Part shown: positions 27,301 to 34,866 of the stretch, piece after piece
Numbering within the stretch: the first letter of the stretch is position 1
Layout of the letters: each line of letters opens with the position of its first letter
Assembly (NCBI RefSeq): GCF_008056315.1
Contig: NZ_VRKQ01000016.1
Location: 62,517-126,516, forward strand
From: Seonamhaeicola maritimus
Lineage (GTDB): Bacteria; Bacteroidota; Bacteroidia; Flavobacteriales; Flavobacteriaceae
DNA length: 64,000 nt
Direction: 5' to 3'
Translations under genes and position numbers: made by a program
Notes under the pieces: model-generated
The model's database searches: none
What the model saw: only the letters and a program-made list of their open reading frames with translations
Told to the model about the DNA's origin: nothing

Positions 27301-28182
27301 TAAAAGAATAGTTTTTACTTCTGAACCAAGAATATCTTCAATGTTTTCTTTTTCTAAAACCGTATCACGATCAAGCACAATTTCATTACGCTCAATAGAT
27401 ACAACCTCACCAGTATCTTCATCAACAAAATCCTCATGCCATGTATTAAGTACACGAGCTGCTAATTTTCTTCCTAAGTACTTCTTTAATCCAGATTTTG
27501 ATACTTTAACTTCTTCAGCTAAATCAAAAATCTCTAAAATATCTTTATCACGCTCAAAGCCTATAGCTCTGAATAGCGTAGTTACAGGTAATTTTTTCTT
27601 TCTATCAATGTAAGCATACATTACCTGATTGATGTCTGTAGCAAATTCAATCCAAGAACCTTTAAAAGGAATTACCCTAGCTGAATATAACTTGGTTCCA
27701 TTGGCATGGAAAGACTGCCCAAAGAATACACCAGGTGAACGGTGTAACTGAGATACTACTACACGTTCTGCACCGTTAATACAAAATGTACCTGAAGGTG
27801 TCATGTAAGGAATAGTTCCTAAATACACATCTTGAACAATGGTCTCGAAATCCTCATGTTCAGGGTCTGTACAGTATAACTTTAACCTTGCTTTAAGTGG
27901 AACACTGTAGGTGAGACCTCTTTCAATACACTCATCAATAGCATATCTTGGGGGGTCTACGAAGTAATCTAAAAATTCTAAAACAAATTGATTACGAGAG
28001 TCAGTGATTGGAAAGTTTTCCATGAAAGTGTTATATAACCCTTCATCACCTCTTTCGTCCGACTTTGTTTCTAATTGGAAAAAATCCTGGAAGGATTTTA
28101 TTTGAATATCCAAGAAGTCTGGGTATTCTGTTCTATTTACAATAGACGAGAAATTTAATCTTTCAGCTTGTGTTGATAACAT
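24370..28182 (-). CDS. rpoB: DNA-directed RNA polymerase subunit beta
   Basis: A 1270-residue beta subunit. It has the rifampicin-site segment with [17 protein letters not shown] and [13 protein letters not shown], then [13 protein letters not shown], and late motifs [14 protein letters not shown] and [20 protein letters not shown]. The start is placed at the ATG at 28182; a TTG directly before it is less likely. An intercistronic hairpin separates it from rplL. No resistance-type substitution stands out in the rifampicin region. Confidence 0.99.
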   Translation of the reverse strand: MLSTQAERLNFSSIVNRTEYPDFLDIQIKSFQDFFQLETKSDERGDEGLYNTFMENFPITDSRNQFVLEFLDYFVDPPRYAIDECIERGLTYSVPLKARLKLYCTDPEHEDFETIVQDVYLGTIPYMTPSGTFCINGAERVVVSQLHRSPGVFFGQSFHANGTKLYSARVIPFKGSWIEFATDINQVMYAYIDRKKKLPVTTLFRAIGFERDKDILEIFDLAEEVKVSKSGLKKYLGRKLAARVLNTWHEDFVDEDTGEVVSIERNEIVLDRDTVLEKENIEDILGSEVKTILLHKETSEQGDYAIIHNTLQKDPTNSEKEAVEHIYRQLRNAEPPDEETARGIIDKLFFSDQRYSLGEVGRYRMNKKLQLDIGMDKQVLTKEDIITIIKYLIELINSKAEIDDIDHLSNRRVRTVGEQLSSQFGVGLARMARTIRERMNVRDNEVFTPIDLINAKTLSSVINSFFGTNQLSQFMDQTNPLAEITHKRRLSALGPGGLSRERAGFEVRDVHYTHYGRLCPIETPEGPNIGLISSLSVYAKVNSMGFIETPYRPVENGVVDIKGEPIYLSAEEEEEKLIAQATVQVDDSGKILHDKVIARMEGDFPVIEPSSVNYTDVAPNQISSISASLIPFLEHDDANRALMGSNMMRQAVPLLRVDAPIVGTGLERQVASDSRVLVNAEGSGEVLYVDANEIRIKYDRTEDEAKVSFDSDIKSYQLVKFRKTNQGTSINLKPIVVKGDKVTKGQVLCEGYATQKGELALGRNMKVAFMPWKGYNFEDAIVISEKVVREDIFTSIHIDEYSLEVRDTKLGNEELTNDIPNVSEEATKDLDEHGMIRVGAEVKPGDILIGKITPKGESDPTPEEKLLRAIFGDKAGDVKDASLKASPSLNGVVIEKKLFARAVKDKRKRAQDKDDILALEAQYDRKFDDLKDVLIEKLFTIVNGKTAQGIFNDLGEEVLPKGKKFTLKMLNAVDDYAHLVSGKWTTDDHTNHLVADLIHNYKIKENDLQGSLRREKFTISVGDELPAGIIKLAKVYIAKKRKLKVGDKMAGRHGNKGIVARIVRQEDMPFLEDGTPVDIVLNPLGVPSRMNIGQIYETVLGWAGQNLGRTYATPIFDGATIDEINALTDEAGIPRYGHTYLYDGGTGERFDQAATVGVIYMLKLGHMVDDKMHARSIGPYSLITQQPLGGKAQFGGQRFGEMEVWALEAYGASSTLREILTVKSDDVIGRAKTYESIVKGEPMPDPGLPESFNVLMHELKGLGLDIRLEE

Positions 28183-28247
28183 CAATGGACGGAATTTTGA
28201 TTAAAAAATAATAGTGATAATATACGTACTCTTTATATACGCAAAAT

Positions 28248-28285
28248 GGTTTAGGTCTTGGAGAATCTTACTCCAGACCTAAACC
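28248..28285 (-). promoter_or_regulatory. Intercistronic hairpin between rplL and rpoB
   Basis: GGTTTAGGTC pairs with GACCTAAACC and, after a one-base bulge, TGGAG pairs with CTCCA: about 15 bp in all with a 7-nt loop. No T run follows on the minus strand, so it is not a full terminator. It occupies the place where Escherichia coli has its attenuator and RNase III site. Confidence 0.55.
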
Positions 28286-28308
28286 TTAATGTTGTTTAGT
28301 AGCTAAGC

Positions 28309-28686
28309 TTACTTAAGCTCAACCTCTGCTCCAGCTTCTTCTAAAGAAGATTTTAAGCCTTCAGCTTCATCTTTAGAAACACCTTCTTTGATTGCACTTG
28401 GTGCATCATCAACTAAACCTTTAGCTTCTTTTAATCCTAAACCAGTTAATTCTTTCACTAATTTAACAACTGCTAATTTAGATCCACCTGGTGCTTTTAA
28501 GATTACATCAAATTCAGTTTGCTCTTCAGCAGCGTCTCCACCACCTGCAGCAGGACCAGCAGCTACAGCTACAGCAGCAGCAGCAGGCTCAATACCATAC
28601 TCATCTTTTAATATAGTAGCTAACTCATTAACATCTTTTACTGTTAAGTTAACTAATTGTTCTGCGAAATCTTTTAAATCTGCCAT
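28309..28686 (-). CDS. rplL: 50S ribosomal protein L7/L12
   Basis: A 125-residue stalk protein. It has an N-terminal dimerisation helix ([23 protein letters not shown]), an Ala/Gly-rich hinge (about 35-55) and the globular C-terminal factor-binding domain ([36 protein letters not shown]). Multiple dimers bind L10 and recruit translation GTPases. It lies 64 bp after rplJ and before rpoB in the standard order. Confidence 0.98.
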   Translation of the reverse strand: MADLKDFAEQLVNLTVKDVNELATILKDEYGIEPAAAAVAVAAGPAAGGGDAAEEQTEFDVILKAPGGSKLAVVKLVKELTGLGLKEAKGLVDDAPSAIKEGVSKDEAEGLKSSLEEAGAEVELK

Positions 28687-28750
28687 TTTTCTATCGTTTT
28701 AATAAATTTTTAATAATAATATAATTGTAATAAGTGCGTACTGTTTAATA

Positions 28751-29272
28751 CTATCCTTCTTTTTCAGATAGTGTTTTAATAATACCAGCAAGTTTTCCAC
28801 CACTTGATTGAAGTGCTGAAATAACGTTTTTAGCAGGCGACTGTAAAATTGTAATAATTTCACCTATCAACTCTTCTTTCGACTTGATATCTACTAAAAT
28901 GTCTAATTGCTCATCGCCAATATAAACTGCTTCCTCAATAAAAGCTCCCTTTAATAAAGGTTTCTCTGATTTTTTACGGAAGGTTTTAATTAACTTAGCT
29001 GGTGCATTACCAGTTTCAGAATACATCACTGATGTATTTCCTTTTAAAACAGTAGGAAGGTCTCCAAAATCTTTGTCTGAAGCTTCCATTGCTTTTTCTA
29101 GTAATGTATTTTTAACTACAGCCATTTTTACGTTTGCTTTAAATGCAGCACGACGTAAATTTGAGGTTGACCCTGCGTTTAACCCAGAAATATCTGTTAA
29201 ATAGATATTTGTGTTGTTAGCTAATTCGCTAGTTAACTCCTCAATTACCAATGATTTTTCTTCTCTTGTCAT
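28751..29272 (-). CDS. rplJ: 50S ribosomal protein L10
   Basis: A 173-residue protein that anchors L7/L12 dimers to 23S rRNA. The N-terminal rRNA-binding domain begins MTREEKSLVIEELTSELA and includes LRRAAFKANVKMAVVKNTLL; the C-terminal helix binds L7/L12. The gap from rplA is only 23 bp, so the long L10 leader known from Escherichia coli is absent here. Confidence 0.97.
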   Translation of the reverse strand: MTREEKSLVIEELTSELANNTNIYLTDISGLNAGSTSNLRRAAFKANVKMAVVKNTLLEKAMEASDKDFGDLPTVLKGNTSVMYSETGNAPAKLIKTFRKKSEKPLLKGAFIEEAVYIGDEQLDILVDIKSKEELIGEIITILQSPAKNVISALQSSGGKLAGIIKTLSEKEG

Positions 29273-29295
29273 AATAAAAGTTTTAACTAATTAAA

Positions 29296-29985
29296 TTAAC
29301 CAACTTTAGGATCAACTGCCACACTAGGACTCATAGTAGAAGACATAAAAACACTCTTCATATAAGTTCCTTTTGCCGCTGTTGGCTTAAGTTTCATTAA
29401 TGTTTGTAATAATTCATTTGCGTTACCCGCAATTTTATCAGCGCTAAATGATGCTTTACCAATAGAAGCGTGAACAATACCAGTTTTATCAACTTTAAAG
29501 TCGATTTTACCAGCTTTTACTTCACTTACTGCTTTTGCTACATCCATAGTAACTGTACCAGTTTTTGGATTAGGCATTAAACCACGAGGACCTAACACAC
29601 GTCCTAAAGGACCTAATTTACCCATAACACTTGGCATAGTAATAATAACGTCAACGTCAGTCCATCCACCTTTGATTTTATCAAGGTATTCCTGTAAACC
29701 AACATAATCAGCACCTGCTTCTTTAGCTTCGGCTTCTTTATCTGGCGTTACTAATGCTAATACTTTCACATCTTTACCCGTACCATGAGGAAGTGATACC
29801 ACCCCTCTTACCATTTGATTTGCTTTTCTAGGATCTACTCCTAAACGTACTGCTAAATCAACAGAAGCATCAAATTTAGTATTGGTAATTTCTTTAATTA
29901 ATGCTGAAGCTTCATCTAATGAATAAAGTCTTCCCTTTTCAATTTTCGCTACAGCTTCTTTTTGCTTTTTTGTTAATCTTGCCAT
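29296..29985 (-). CDS. rplA: 50S ribosomal protein L1
   Basis: A 229-residue protein of the ribosome L1 stalk, which helps release the E-site tRNA. Family motifs include [26 protein letters not shown] and [18 protein letters not shown]. In many bacteria L1 also represses its own operon by binding a leader before rplK; a hairpin that could serve is present upstream of rplK at 30458-30494. It lies 17 bp after rplK. Confidence 0.98.
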   Translation of the reverse strand: MARLTKKQKEAVAKIEKGRLYSLDEASALIKEITNTKFDASVDLAVRLGVDPRKANQMVRGVVSLPHGTGKDVKVLALVTPDKEAEAKEAGADYVGLQEYLDKIKGGWTDVDVIITMPSVMGKLGPLGRVLGPRGLMPNPKTGTVTMDVAKAVSEVKAGKIDFKVDKTGIVHASIGKASFSADKIAGNANELLQTLMKLKPTAAKGTYMKSVFMSSTMSPSVAVDPKVG

Positions 29986-30002
29986 TTTTAATGTTTTAAA
30001 GA

Positions 30003-30440
30003 TTAATTAGGGAATTGCCCTGTTACAGTGATTCCCATACTTCTTGCCGTACCAGCAACCATTTTCATAGCAGACTCTATAGTAAACGCATTTAAATCTA
30101 CCATTTTGTCTTCTGCAATAGTTTTAACCTGATCCCAAGAAACTTTAGCTACTTTTTTTCTGTTTGGTTCTCCTGAACCCTTCTTCACCTTGGCCGCTTC
30201 TAATAATTGTACTGCAGCTGGAGGGGTTTTAATTACAAAGTCAAAAGACTTGTCTTTATAAACCGAAATAACAACTGGTAATACTTTACCAGCTTTATCT
30301 TGGGTTCTAGCATTAAATTGCTTACAGAACTCCATGATATTAACTCCAGCAGCACCTAGAGCGGGTCCAACCGGTGGCGATGGATTCGCAGCACCTCCCC
30401 TTACTTGTAGCTTAACTACTTTACCTAACTCTTTTGCCAT
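30003..30440 (-). CDS. rplK: 50S ribosomal protein L11
   Basis: A 145-residue protein that binds the GTPase-associated region of 23S rRNA. The N-terminal domain reads [22 protein letters not shown] with the proline-rich hinge, and the C-terminal rRNA-binding domain ends with TARSMGITV. It is the first gene of the rplKAJL block, 72 bp after nusG, and that gap holds a hairpin. Confidence 0.98.
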   Translation of the reverse strand: MAKELGKVVKLQVRGGAANPSPPVGPALGAAGVNIMEFCKQFNARTQDKAGKVLPVVISVYKDKSFDFVIKTPPAAVQLLEAAKVKKGSGEPNRKKVAKVSWDQVKTIAEDKMVDLNAFTIESAMKMVAGTARSMGITVTGQFPN

Positions 30441-30457
30441 TTTAAATAATTTAATTT

Positions 30458-30494
30458 GATACCATTCTTATTAGTGGAAGCTAAAGAATGTATC
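30458..30494 (-). promoter_or_regulatory. Hairpin in the rplK leader, candidate L1-binding site
   Basis: In the nusG-rplK gap, GATAC/GTATC (30458-30462, 30490-30494) and ATTCTT/AAGAAT (30464-30469, 30484-30489) form an 11-bp stem with a one-base bulge and an inner TAG/CTA extension. It sits 18 nt before the rplK start on the minus strand. By position it could mediate L1 feedback. Confidence 0.4.
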
Positions 30495-30512
30495 TATATA
30501 GTGTAACAATTA

Positions 30513-31067
30513 TTATACTTTTTCAACTTGCATATAACTTAACTCTAATGGTGTTTTTCTTCCGAAAATCTTAACCATTACTTCAAGCTTACGCTTTTCT
30601 TCATTTATTTTCTCAATAGTTCCATCAAATCCATTGAATGGTCCATCAATGACTTTAACCGTTTCACCTTTAGTAAACGGAATTGCAACATTTGCATTTT
30701 CTTCAACAGACAATTCATCAACCTTACCTAACATTCTGTTCACTTCAGATTGTCTTAAAGGCACAGGATCACCTCCTTTAGTTTCACCTAAAAACCCAAT
30801 TACGTTTGTAACTGACCTAATGATGTGTGGAACCTCACCCGTTAAATTGGCTTGAACCATTATATATCCAGGAAAATAAACTTTTTCTTTGCTTATCTTC
30901 TTTCCATTTCTAATCTGAATCACTTTTTCTGTAGGGACCAATACTTGGTCAACATAATCTTGTAACCCCAATCGAGCAATCTCATTCTCTATATAGGTTT
31001 TGATTTTGTTTTCTTGACCACTAACAGCCCTAACAACATACCACTTTTTTTCGCTTACTTCAGACAT
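30513..31067 (-). CDS. nusG: Transcription termination/antitermination protein NusG
   Basis: A 184-residue elongation factor that rides on RNA polymerase. The NGN domain begins KKWYVVRAVSGQENKIKTYIE and contains FPGYIMVQANL; the C-terminal KOW domain includes FTKGETVKVIDGPFNGFDGTI. It couples transcription to translation and Rho. It lies 9 bp after secE, the usual arrangement. Confidence 0.98.
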   Translation of the reverse strand: MSEVSEKKWYVVRAVSGQENKIKTYIENEIARLGLQDYVDQVLVPTEKVIQIRNGKKISKEKVYFPGYIMVQANLTGEVPHIIRSVTNVIGFLGETKGGDPVPLRQSEVNRMLGKVDELSVEENANVAIPFTKGETVKVIDGPFNGFDGTIEKINEEKRKLEVMVKIFGRKTPLELSYMQVEKV

Positions 31068-31076
31068 AACTTTTTA

Positions 31077-31274
31077 TTAATTATTAATGAAGTCAAAGTA
31101 AAAACCAATAACTTTAGCAAACACTGTATCTACTCCCCAGATAGCCAAAGAGAAAATAATTGAAAACACAGCAACAAGCACAGTTAAATTTTGAGCTTCA
31201 GCCCAAGTAGGCCAACTTACATTGTTTTTAAGTTCACCAAATGATTCTTTTATATAATTTACAAATCCTGCCAT
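31077..31274 (-). CDS. secE: Preprotein translocase subunit SecE
   Basis: A 65-residue single-span membrane protein of the SecYEG translocon. The amphipathic helix NYIKESFGELKNNVSWPTWAEA, with the conserved WP motif, precedes one membrane segment (about 30-58). This is the short one-helix form. It lies between tRNA-Trp and nusG. Confidence 0.96.
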   Translation of the reverse strand: MAGFVNYIKESFGELKNNVSWPTWAEAQNLTVLVAVFSIIFSLAIWGVDTVFAKVIGFYFDFINN

Positions 31275-31290
31275 TTATGTTTTTTATTTG

Positions 31291-31363
31291 CACGGGTTGA
31301 GAGACTCGAACTCCCGACACCTGGTTTTGGAGACCAGTGCTCTACCAACTGAGCTAAACCCGT
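31291..31363 (-). tRNA. tRNA-Trp (anticodon CCA)
   Basis: A 73-nt tRNA. Acceptor ACGGGTT pairs with AACCCGT, the discriminator is G, and the anticodon loop CTCCAAA gives CCA. It lies between tuf and secE, as in many Bacteroidetes, and is probably cut from the operon transcript. Confidence 0.97.
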
Positions 31364-31375
31364 AAATATAAGTCA

Positions 31376-31406
31376 AAAGGCATTACGCTTAAAAGCGTAA
31401 TACCTT
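31376..31406 (-). terminator. Hairpin after tuf
   Basis: AAGG-C-ATTACGCTT pairs with AAGCGTAAT-A-CCTT in the gap between tuf and tRNA-Trp. The T run on the minus strand is short, so it may be a partial terminator or a processing site rather than a full stop. Confidence 0.55.
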
Positions 31407-31437
31407 GACTATTTTATTTTATAACTATTGCTTATGC

Positions 31438-32625
31438 TTAGTCTAAAATCTCAGTAACCTGACCAGCACCTACAGTTCTACCACCTTCACGGATAGCAAA
31501 ACGTAAACCAATATTCATTGCTATTGGTTGGATTAACTCAACTGTAATAGTTAAGTTATCACCAGGCATAACCATTTCTACTCCATCAGGTAAAGCAATA
31601 TTACCAGTTACGTCAGTTGTACGAACGTAAAATTGTGGACGGTAGTTATTATGGAATGGAGTGTGACGTCCACCTTCTTCTTTTTTCAAGATATAAACCT
31701 CAGCTTTAAACTTAGCGTGTGGAGTTACAGAACCAGGTTTAGTGATAACCATACCTCTTGAGATTTGAGTTTTCTCAATACCTCTTAATAAGATACCTGC
31801 GTTATCTCCAGCTTCACCTCTATCTAATATTTGACGGAACATTTCGATACCCGTTATAGTAGAAGTTAATTTCTCAGCACCCATACCAATAATCTCAACA
31901 GGATCACCAGTGTTAGCAATACCAGTTTCAATTCTACCAGTTGCTACAGTACCACGACCAGTAATAGAGAATACATCTTCAATTGGCATTAAGAAATCTT
32001 TATCAACCTCTCTTAATGGCTCTTCAATCCAGCTATCAACAGCTTCCATTAATTCCATTACTGTATCAACCCACTTTTGCTCACCGTTAAGTGCACCTAA
32101 AGCAGAACCAGAAATCACAGGACCGTTATCTCCATCATACTCATAGAAATTTAATAAGTCTCTAACTTCCATATCAACAAGCTCTAAAAGCTCTTCATCG
32201 TCAACCATATCAACTTTGTTTAAGAAAACAACGATACGAGGAATACCTACCTGACGACCTAATAAGATGTGCTCACGAGTTTGTGGCATAGGACCATCTG
32301 TAGCAGCAACCACTAAAATAGCACCATCCATTTGAGCAGCACCAGTAACCATGTTCTTTACATAATCGGCGTGACCTGGACAGTCAACGTGTGCATAGTG
32401 ACGGTTTTGCGTTTGATACTCAACGTGAGATGTATTAATTGTAATACCTCTTTCTTTTTCTTCTGGTGCGTTATCGATTTGATCGAAATCTTTAGCCTCA
32501 GATAAACCTGCGTCAGCCAATACTTTTGTAATAGCAGCTGTTAAAGTTGTTTTACCGTGATCAACGTGTCCAATAGTACCTATATTTAAATGTGGTTTTG
32601 AACGATCAAAAGTTCCTTTTGCCAT
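31438..32625 (-). CDS. tuf: Elongation factor Tu
   Basis: A 395-residue GTPase that carries aminoacyl-tRNA to the ribosome. G1 GHVDHGKT is at residues 19-26, G3 DCPGHADY, G4 NKVD, G5 SAL; domains 2 and 3 follow with the usual [11 protein letters not shown] and the C-terminal [13 protein letters not shown]. It is preceded on the same strand by four tRNA genes and followed by tRNA-Trp, the classic tufB setting. Confidence 0.99.
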   Translation of the reverse strand: MAKGTFDRSKPHLNIGTIGHVDHGKTTLTAAITKVLADAGLSEAKDFDQIDNAPEEKERGITINTSHVEYQTQNRHYAHVDCPGHADYVKNMVTGAAQMDGAILVVAATDGPMPQTREHILLGRQVGIPRIVVFLNKVDMVDDEELLELVDMEVRDLLNFYEYDGDNGPVISGSALGALNGEQKWVDTVMELMEAVDSWIEEPLREVDKDFLMPIEDVFSITGRGTVATGRIETGIANTGDPVEIIGMGAEKLTSTITGIEMFRQILDRGEAGDNAGILLRGIEKTQISRGMVITKPGSVTPHAKFKAEVYILKKEEGGRHTPFHNNYRPQFYVRTTDVTGNIALPDGVEMVMPGDNLTITVELIQPIAMNIGLRFAIREGGRTVGAGQVTEILD

Positions 32626-32688
32626 GTTAAAATAATTTAATCTTAGTTATATAATAATATTAGTGTATTCTAATTCAATTTAATTTTG

Positions 32689-32760
32689 AGCCAACGACGG
32701 GATTTGAACCCGTGGCCTCTTCCTTACCAAGGAAACGCTCTACCCCTGAGCTACGCCGGC
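32689..32760 (-). tRNA. tRNA-Thr (anticodon GGU)
   Basis: A 72-nt tRNA. The acceptor GCCGGCG pairs with CGTTGGC with two G-U pairs, and the anticodon loop TTGGTAA gives GGT. It is the last tRNA before tuf. Confidence 0.96.
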
Positions 32761-32794
32761 GTAAAGTGTTTACATCCTCATTAATTCAAATGAG

Positions 32795-32814
32795 ATTCCT
32801 GCCTTCGCAGGAAT
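32795..32814. repeat. REP-like palindrome between tRNA genes
   Basis: ATTCCTGC-CTTC-GCAGGAAT, a perfect 8-bp arm palindrome, preceded directly by a second small inverted repeat CTCATT/AATGAG (32777-32782, 32789-32794). It lies between tRNA-Thr(GGU) and tRNA-Gly and resembles the outer arms of the element at 19960-20030. It may also help RNA processing. Confidence 0.5.
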
Positions 32815-32818
32815 TTAG

Positions 32819-32891
32819 AGCGGGAGACCAGGTTCGAACTGGCGACATTCAGCTTGGAAGGCTGACGCTCTACCAACTGAGCTACTCCCGC
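32819..32891 (-). tRNA. tRNA-Gly (anticodon UCC)
   Basis: A 73-nt tRNA. Acceptor GCGGGAG pairs with CTCCCGC, and the anticodon loop CTTCCAA gives TCC. Confidence 0.96.
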
Positions 32892-32929
32892 AATTTTACA
32901 AGTATTAACTTGCCTTTTTAATTATTTAG

Positions 32930-33012
32930 TGGGAAGAGCAGGATTCGAACCTGCGAAGGTGAAAACCAACAGATTTACAGTCTGTCCTCGTTGGCCGCTT
33001 GAGTATCTTCCC
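32930..33012 (-). tRNA. tRNA-Tyr (anticodon GUA)
   Basis: An 83-nt tRNA with the long variable arm of bacterial tRNA-Tyr. Acceptor GGGAAGA pairs with TCTTCCC, and the anticodon loop CTGTAAA gives GTA. Confidence 0.96.
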
Positions 33013-33057
33013 AATTAAATTTTCAATATTTTAAAGAACTTTTACTTCTTTTTTTTG

Positions 33058-33131
33058 AGCCGATGGAGGGACTCGAACCCACGACCTGCTGATTACAAAT
33101 CAGCTGCTCTAGCCAGCTGAGCTACATCGGC
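33058..33131 (-). tRNA. tRNA-Thr (anticodon UGU), copy 2
   Basis: A 74-nt tRNA, identical in sequence to the copy at 16040-16113. It is the first gene of the tRNA-tuf operon, about 50 bp after the predicted transcription start. Confidence 0.97.
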
Positions 33132-33153
33132 GTTTTTCACACATTTTTATGCA

Positions 33154-33182
33154 TAAAAAAAGCCCGCTATTTCTAACGGACT
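33154..33182 (-). terminator. Terminator of the hpf transcript
   Basis: On the minus strand AGTCCG pairs with CGGGCT around a 10-nt loop and is followed by seven T. It lies 53 bp after the hpf stop and directly at the start of the tRNA-tuf transcript. Confidence 0.7.
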
Positions 33183-33183
33183 G

Positions 33184-33214
33184 CAAATGTATTGATTATT
33201 TTTTTTATTCAAAA
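33184..33214 (-). promoter_or_regulatory. Promoter of the tRNA-tuf operon
   Basis: On the minus strand TTTTG (33214-33210), an 18-nt spacer and TACATTTG (33191-33184) match the Bacteroidetes -33 TTTG and -7 TAnnTTTG boxes almost perfectly. The predicted start, about 33180, lies in the first arm of the hpf terminator. Confidence 0.65.
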
Positions 33215-33234
33215 CATTTTTTGAAAAATTTTAT

Positions 33235-33537
33235 CTATAAATGTGTTCTTAATTTTTGTTTTCGCTTTTTTAATTGTCTTTCTAATGAAGACACTGCCAT
33301 ATCTGCCCCCTCTTCAAAAGATTTACATTGTTTTTTCACCACAAAACTATCTCCCGGAACACTAACTCTCGCCTCAAATATTTTATTCTCCTTATCACTA
33401 GTGTTCTCCAATTTCAAATAAACATCTGATTTAATCACTTTGTCATAAAACATATCTAGCTTATCCATTCTCTTTTGAATGAAATCTAATAGTTTTTGAT
33501 CTGCATTAAAGTTTACTGATTGCGTGTTTACTTTCAT
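33235..33537 (-). CDS. hpf: Ribosome hibernation-promoting factor / RaiA-like
   Basis: A 100-residue short-form Hpf that binds the 30S decoding region and stores idle ribosomes. It has VNFNADQKLLDFIQKRMDKLD at the start, then DVYLKLE and the Lys-rich end with CKSFEEGADMAVSSLERQLKKRKQKL. The ATG at 33537 (MKVNTQSVNF) is preferred to an upstream TTG at 33561 because the family begins there. It follows the recombinase gene by 37 bp on the same strand, a pairing common in this group. Confidence 0.92.
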   Translation of the reverse strand: MKVNTQSVNFNADQKLLDFIQKRMDKLDMFYDKVIKSDVYLKLENTSDKENKIFEARVSVPGDSFVVKKQCKSFEEGADMAVSSLERQLKKRKQKLRTHL

Positions 33538-33574
33538 ACTTTTCTTTTTTTGGTTAGACAATAATTTCTTACTG

Positions 33575-34465
33575 TTATTTTTTGCTTCTTGGATGTGACT
33601 TAATATGCACTTTTTTTAATTCGGCTATACTATTGTGAGTATAAATTTGTGTGGCAGCCAAACTTGAATGTCCTAGAAGCTCTTTAACAGCATTAATATC
33701 GGCACCTTGATTTAGCAAATGAGTCGCAAAAGAATGTCTTAGTATATGAGGACTTCTTTTGACTTTAGAAGATGCCTTACTAAAATAGTTATTTATTATT
33801 CTGTAAACAAGTGTTTCGTAAATTTTTGAACCTTTTTTCGTCAAAAACAAACTGTTTACATCCATAATACGTTCTATTCTTTTTCTTATAATTAAATATT
33901 TACGCATTGTTTCTTGCACAGAACTTAATAACGGGACTAAGCGCTCTTTATTTCTTTTCCCAAGGACTTTTAAAGTACTATTTTCTATATCTACACTAGA
34001 CAGTTTTAGGTTTACTAATTCTATTCTTCGTATTCCTGTTGAATAAAATAATTCAATTATTAATTTATTACGAATGCTTTCAAAATCATCTTCATCAATA
34101 ATTTTATCTAAAACATTAATTATTTCGGTTTCCGAAAAAGGAACCTGAACTTTTCTATTTGTCTTTAGTGCTTTATGATTTGACAATGGATTGTTTTCAA
34201 TATCTCCTATTTTCGATAGAAATTTATAATAGGTATTCAAGGCAGAAATTTTCCTGTTAATACTTCTATTTGACAAACCATCTTCAACCATTAAAACTAT
34301 CCAACTTCTTATTTGTGAATAGTTTACTTTATTTATGGCAATAGTTTGATATTCTGACTTAACAAATACTGAAAAACTTTCTATATCTTTTTGATAAGCA
34401 TTTACTGTTAATTGAGAATACTTTTTCTCTAACAATAAATAATCTGTAAATGACTTGAAAGACAT
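33575..34465 (-). CDS. Tyrosine recombinase, XerC type
   Basis: A 296-residue site-specific recombinase. The N-terminal SAM-like core-binding domain occupies residues 1-85. The catalytic domain shows Arg146 in STGIRRIEL, the HxLRH motif in SPHILRHSFATHLL, LGHSSLAATQIYTH, and the nucleophile Tyr275. Length and setting next to hpf fit the chromosomal XerC/D recombinase that resolves chromosome dimers, not a phage or island integrase, although it lies close to a tRNA cluster. Whether it is the XerC or XerD equivalent cannot be read here. Confidence 0.9.
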   Translation of the reverse strand: MSFKSFTDYLLLEKKYSQLTVNAYQKDIESFSVFVKSEYQTIAINKVNYSQIRSWIVLMVEDGLSNRSINRKISALNTYYKFLSKIGDIENNPLSNHKALKTNRKVQVPFSETEIINVLDKIIDEDDFESIRNKLIIELFYSTGIRRIELVNLKLSSVDIENSTLKVLGKRNKERLVPLLSSVQETMRKYLIIRKRIERIMDVNSLFLTKKGSKIYETLVYRIINNYFSKASSKVKRSPHILRHSFATHLLNQGADINAVKELLGHSSLAATQIYTHNSIAELKKVHIKSHPRSKK

Positions 34466-34542
34466 ACTTTGATAATTAGATTTTTGGCTATTAGAAGTCT
34501 AAACTAATTTTAAATGTACAACCTTTTATTTGATTTTTGGGC

Positions 34543-34573
34543 AAAAAAAATCCCGCTAAAAATGCGGGATTTA
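34543..34573 (-). terminator. Intrinsic terminator after rpsU
   Basis: AAATCCCGC/GCGGGATTT arms followed on the minus strand by a run of T. Confidence 0.85.
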
Positions 34574-34589
34574 AACTTTACTACATAGA

Positions 34590-34784
34590 CTAAACATCTT
34601 CTGCATCTCTTAGTTTCTGAACGTATTGTGCTTTTTGAATTTGAGCTCTACGTGCTACTGAAGGTTTTGTGAACTGCTTTCGAGTTTGCAATGCACTTTT
34701 TCTACCAGTCTTATCAAACTTTCTTTTGTAACGCTTTAGCGCTCTATCTATATTTTCTCCTTCTTTAATTGGTGTAATCAACAT
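34590..34784 (-). CDS. rpsU: 30S ribosomal protein S21
   Basis: A 64-residue very basic protein, starting MLITPIKEGENIDRALKRYKRKFDKTG and ending in the Lys/Arg-rich helix typical of S21. It helps initiation by aiding base pairing between mRNA and 16S rRNA. It is followed by a strong terminator. In Bacteroidetes S21 has been linked to the anti-Shine-Dalgarno region being sequestered, which fits the lack of clear ribosome binding sites in this window. Confidence 0.96.
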   Translation of the reverse strand: MLITPIKEGENIDRALKRYKRKFDKTGRKSALQTRKQFTKPSVARRAQIQKAQYVQKLRDAEDV

Positions 34785-34866
34785 AGTGTCTTAACCTCCC
34801 TTCTTTTAAAATTTTGGAGTGCAAAGATATGAACTAATTTAAAATTTGCAATTTTTTATAAAAAAT

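Noticed and set aside
33575-34465. Recombinase next to tRNA genes as sign of an integrated island
   Set aside because: The recombinase looks like the housekeeping XerC/D type, is co-directional with hpf, and all neighbours are core genes. No att-like direct repeats of a tRNA 3' end were seen.
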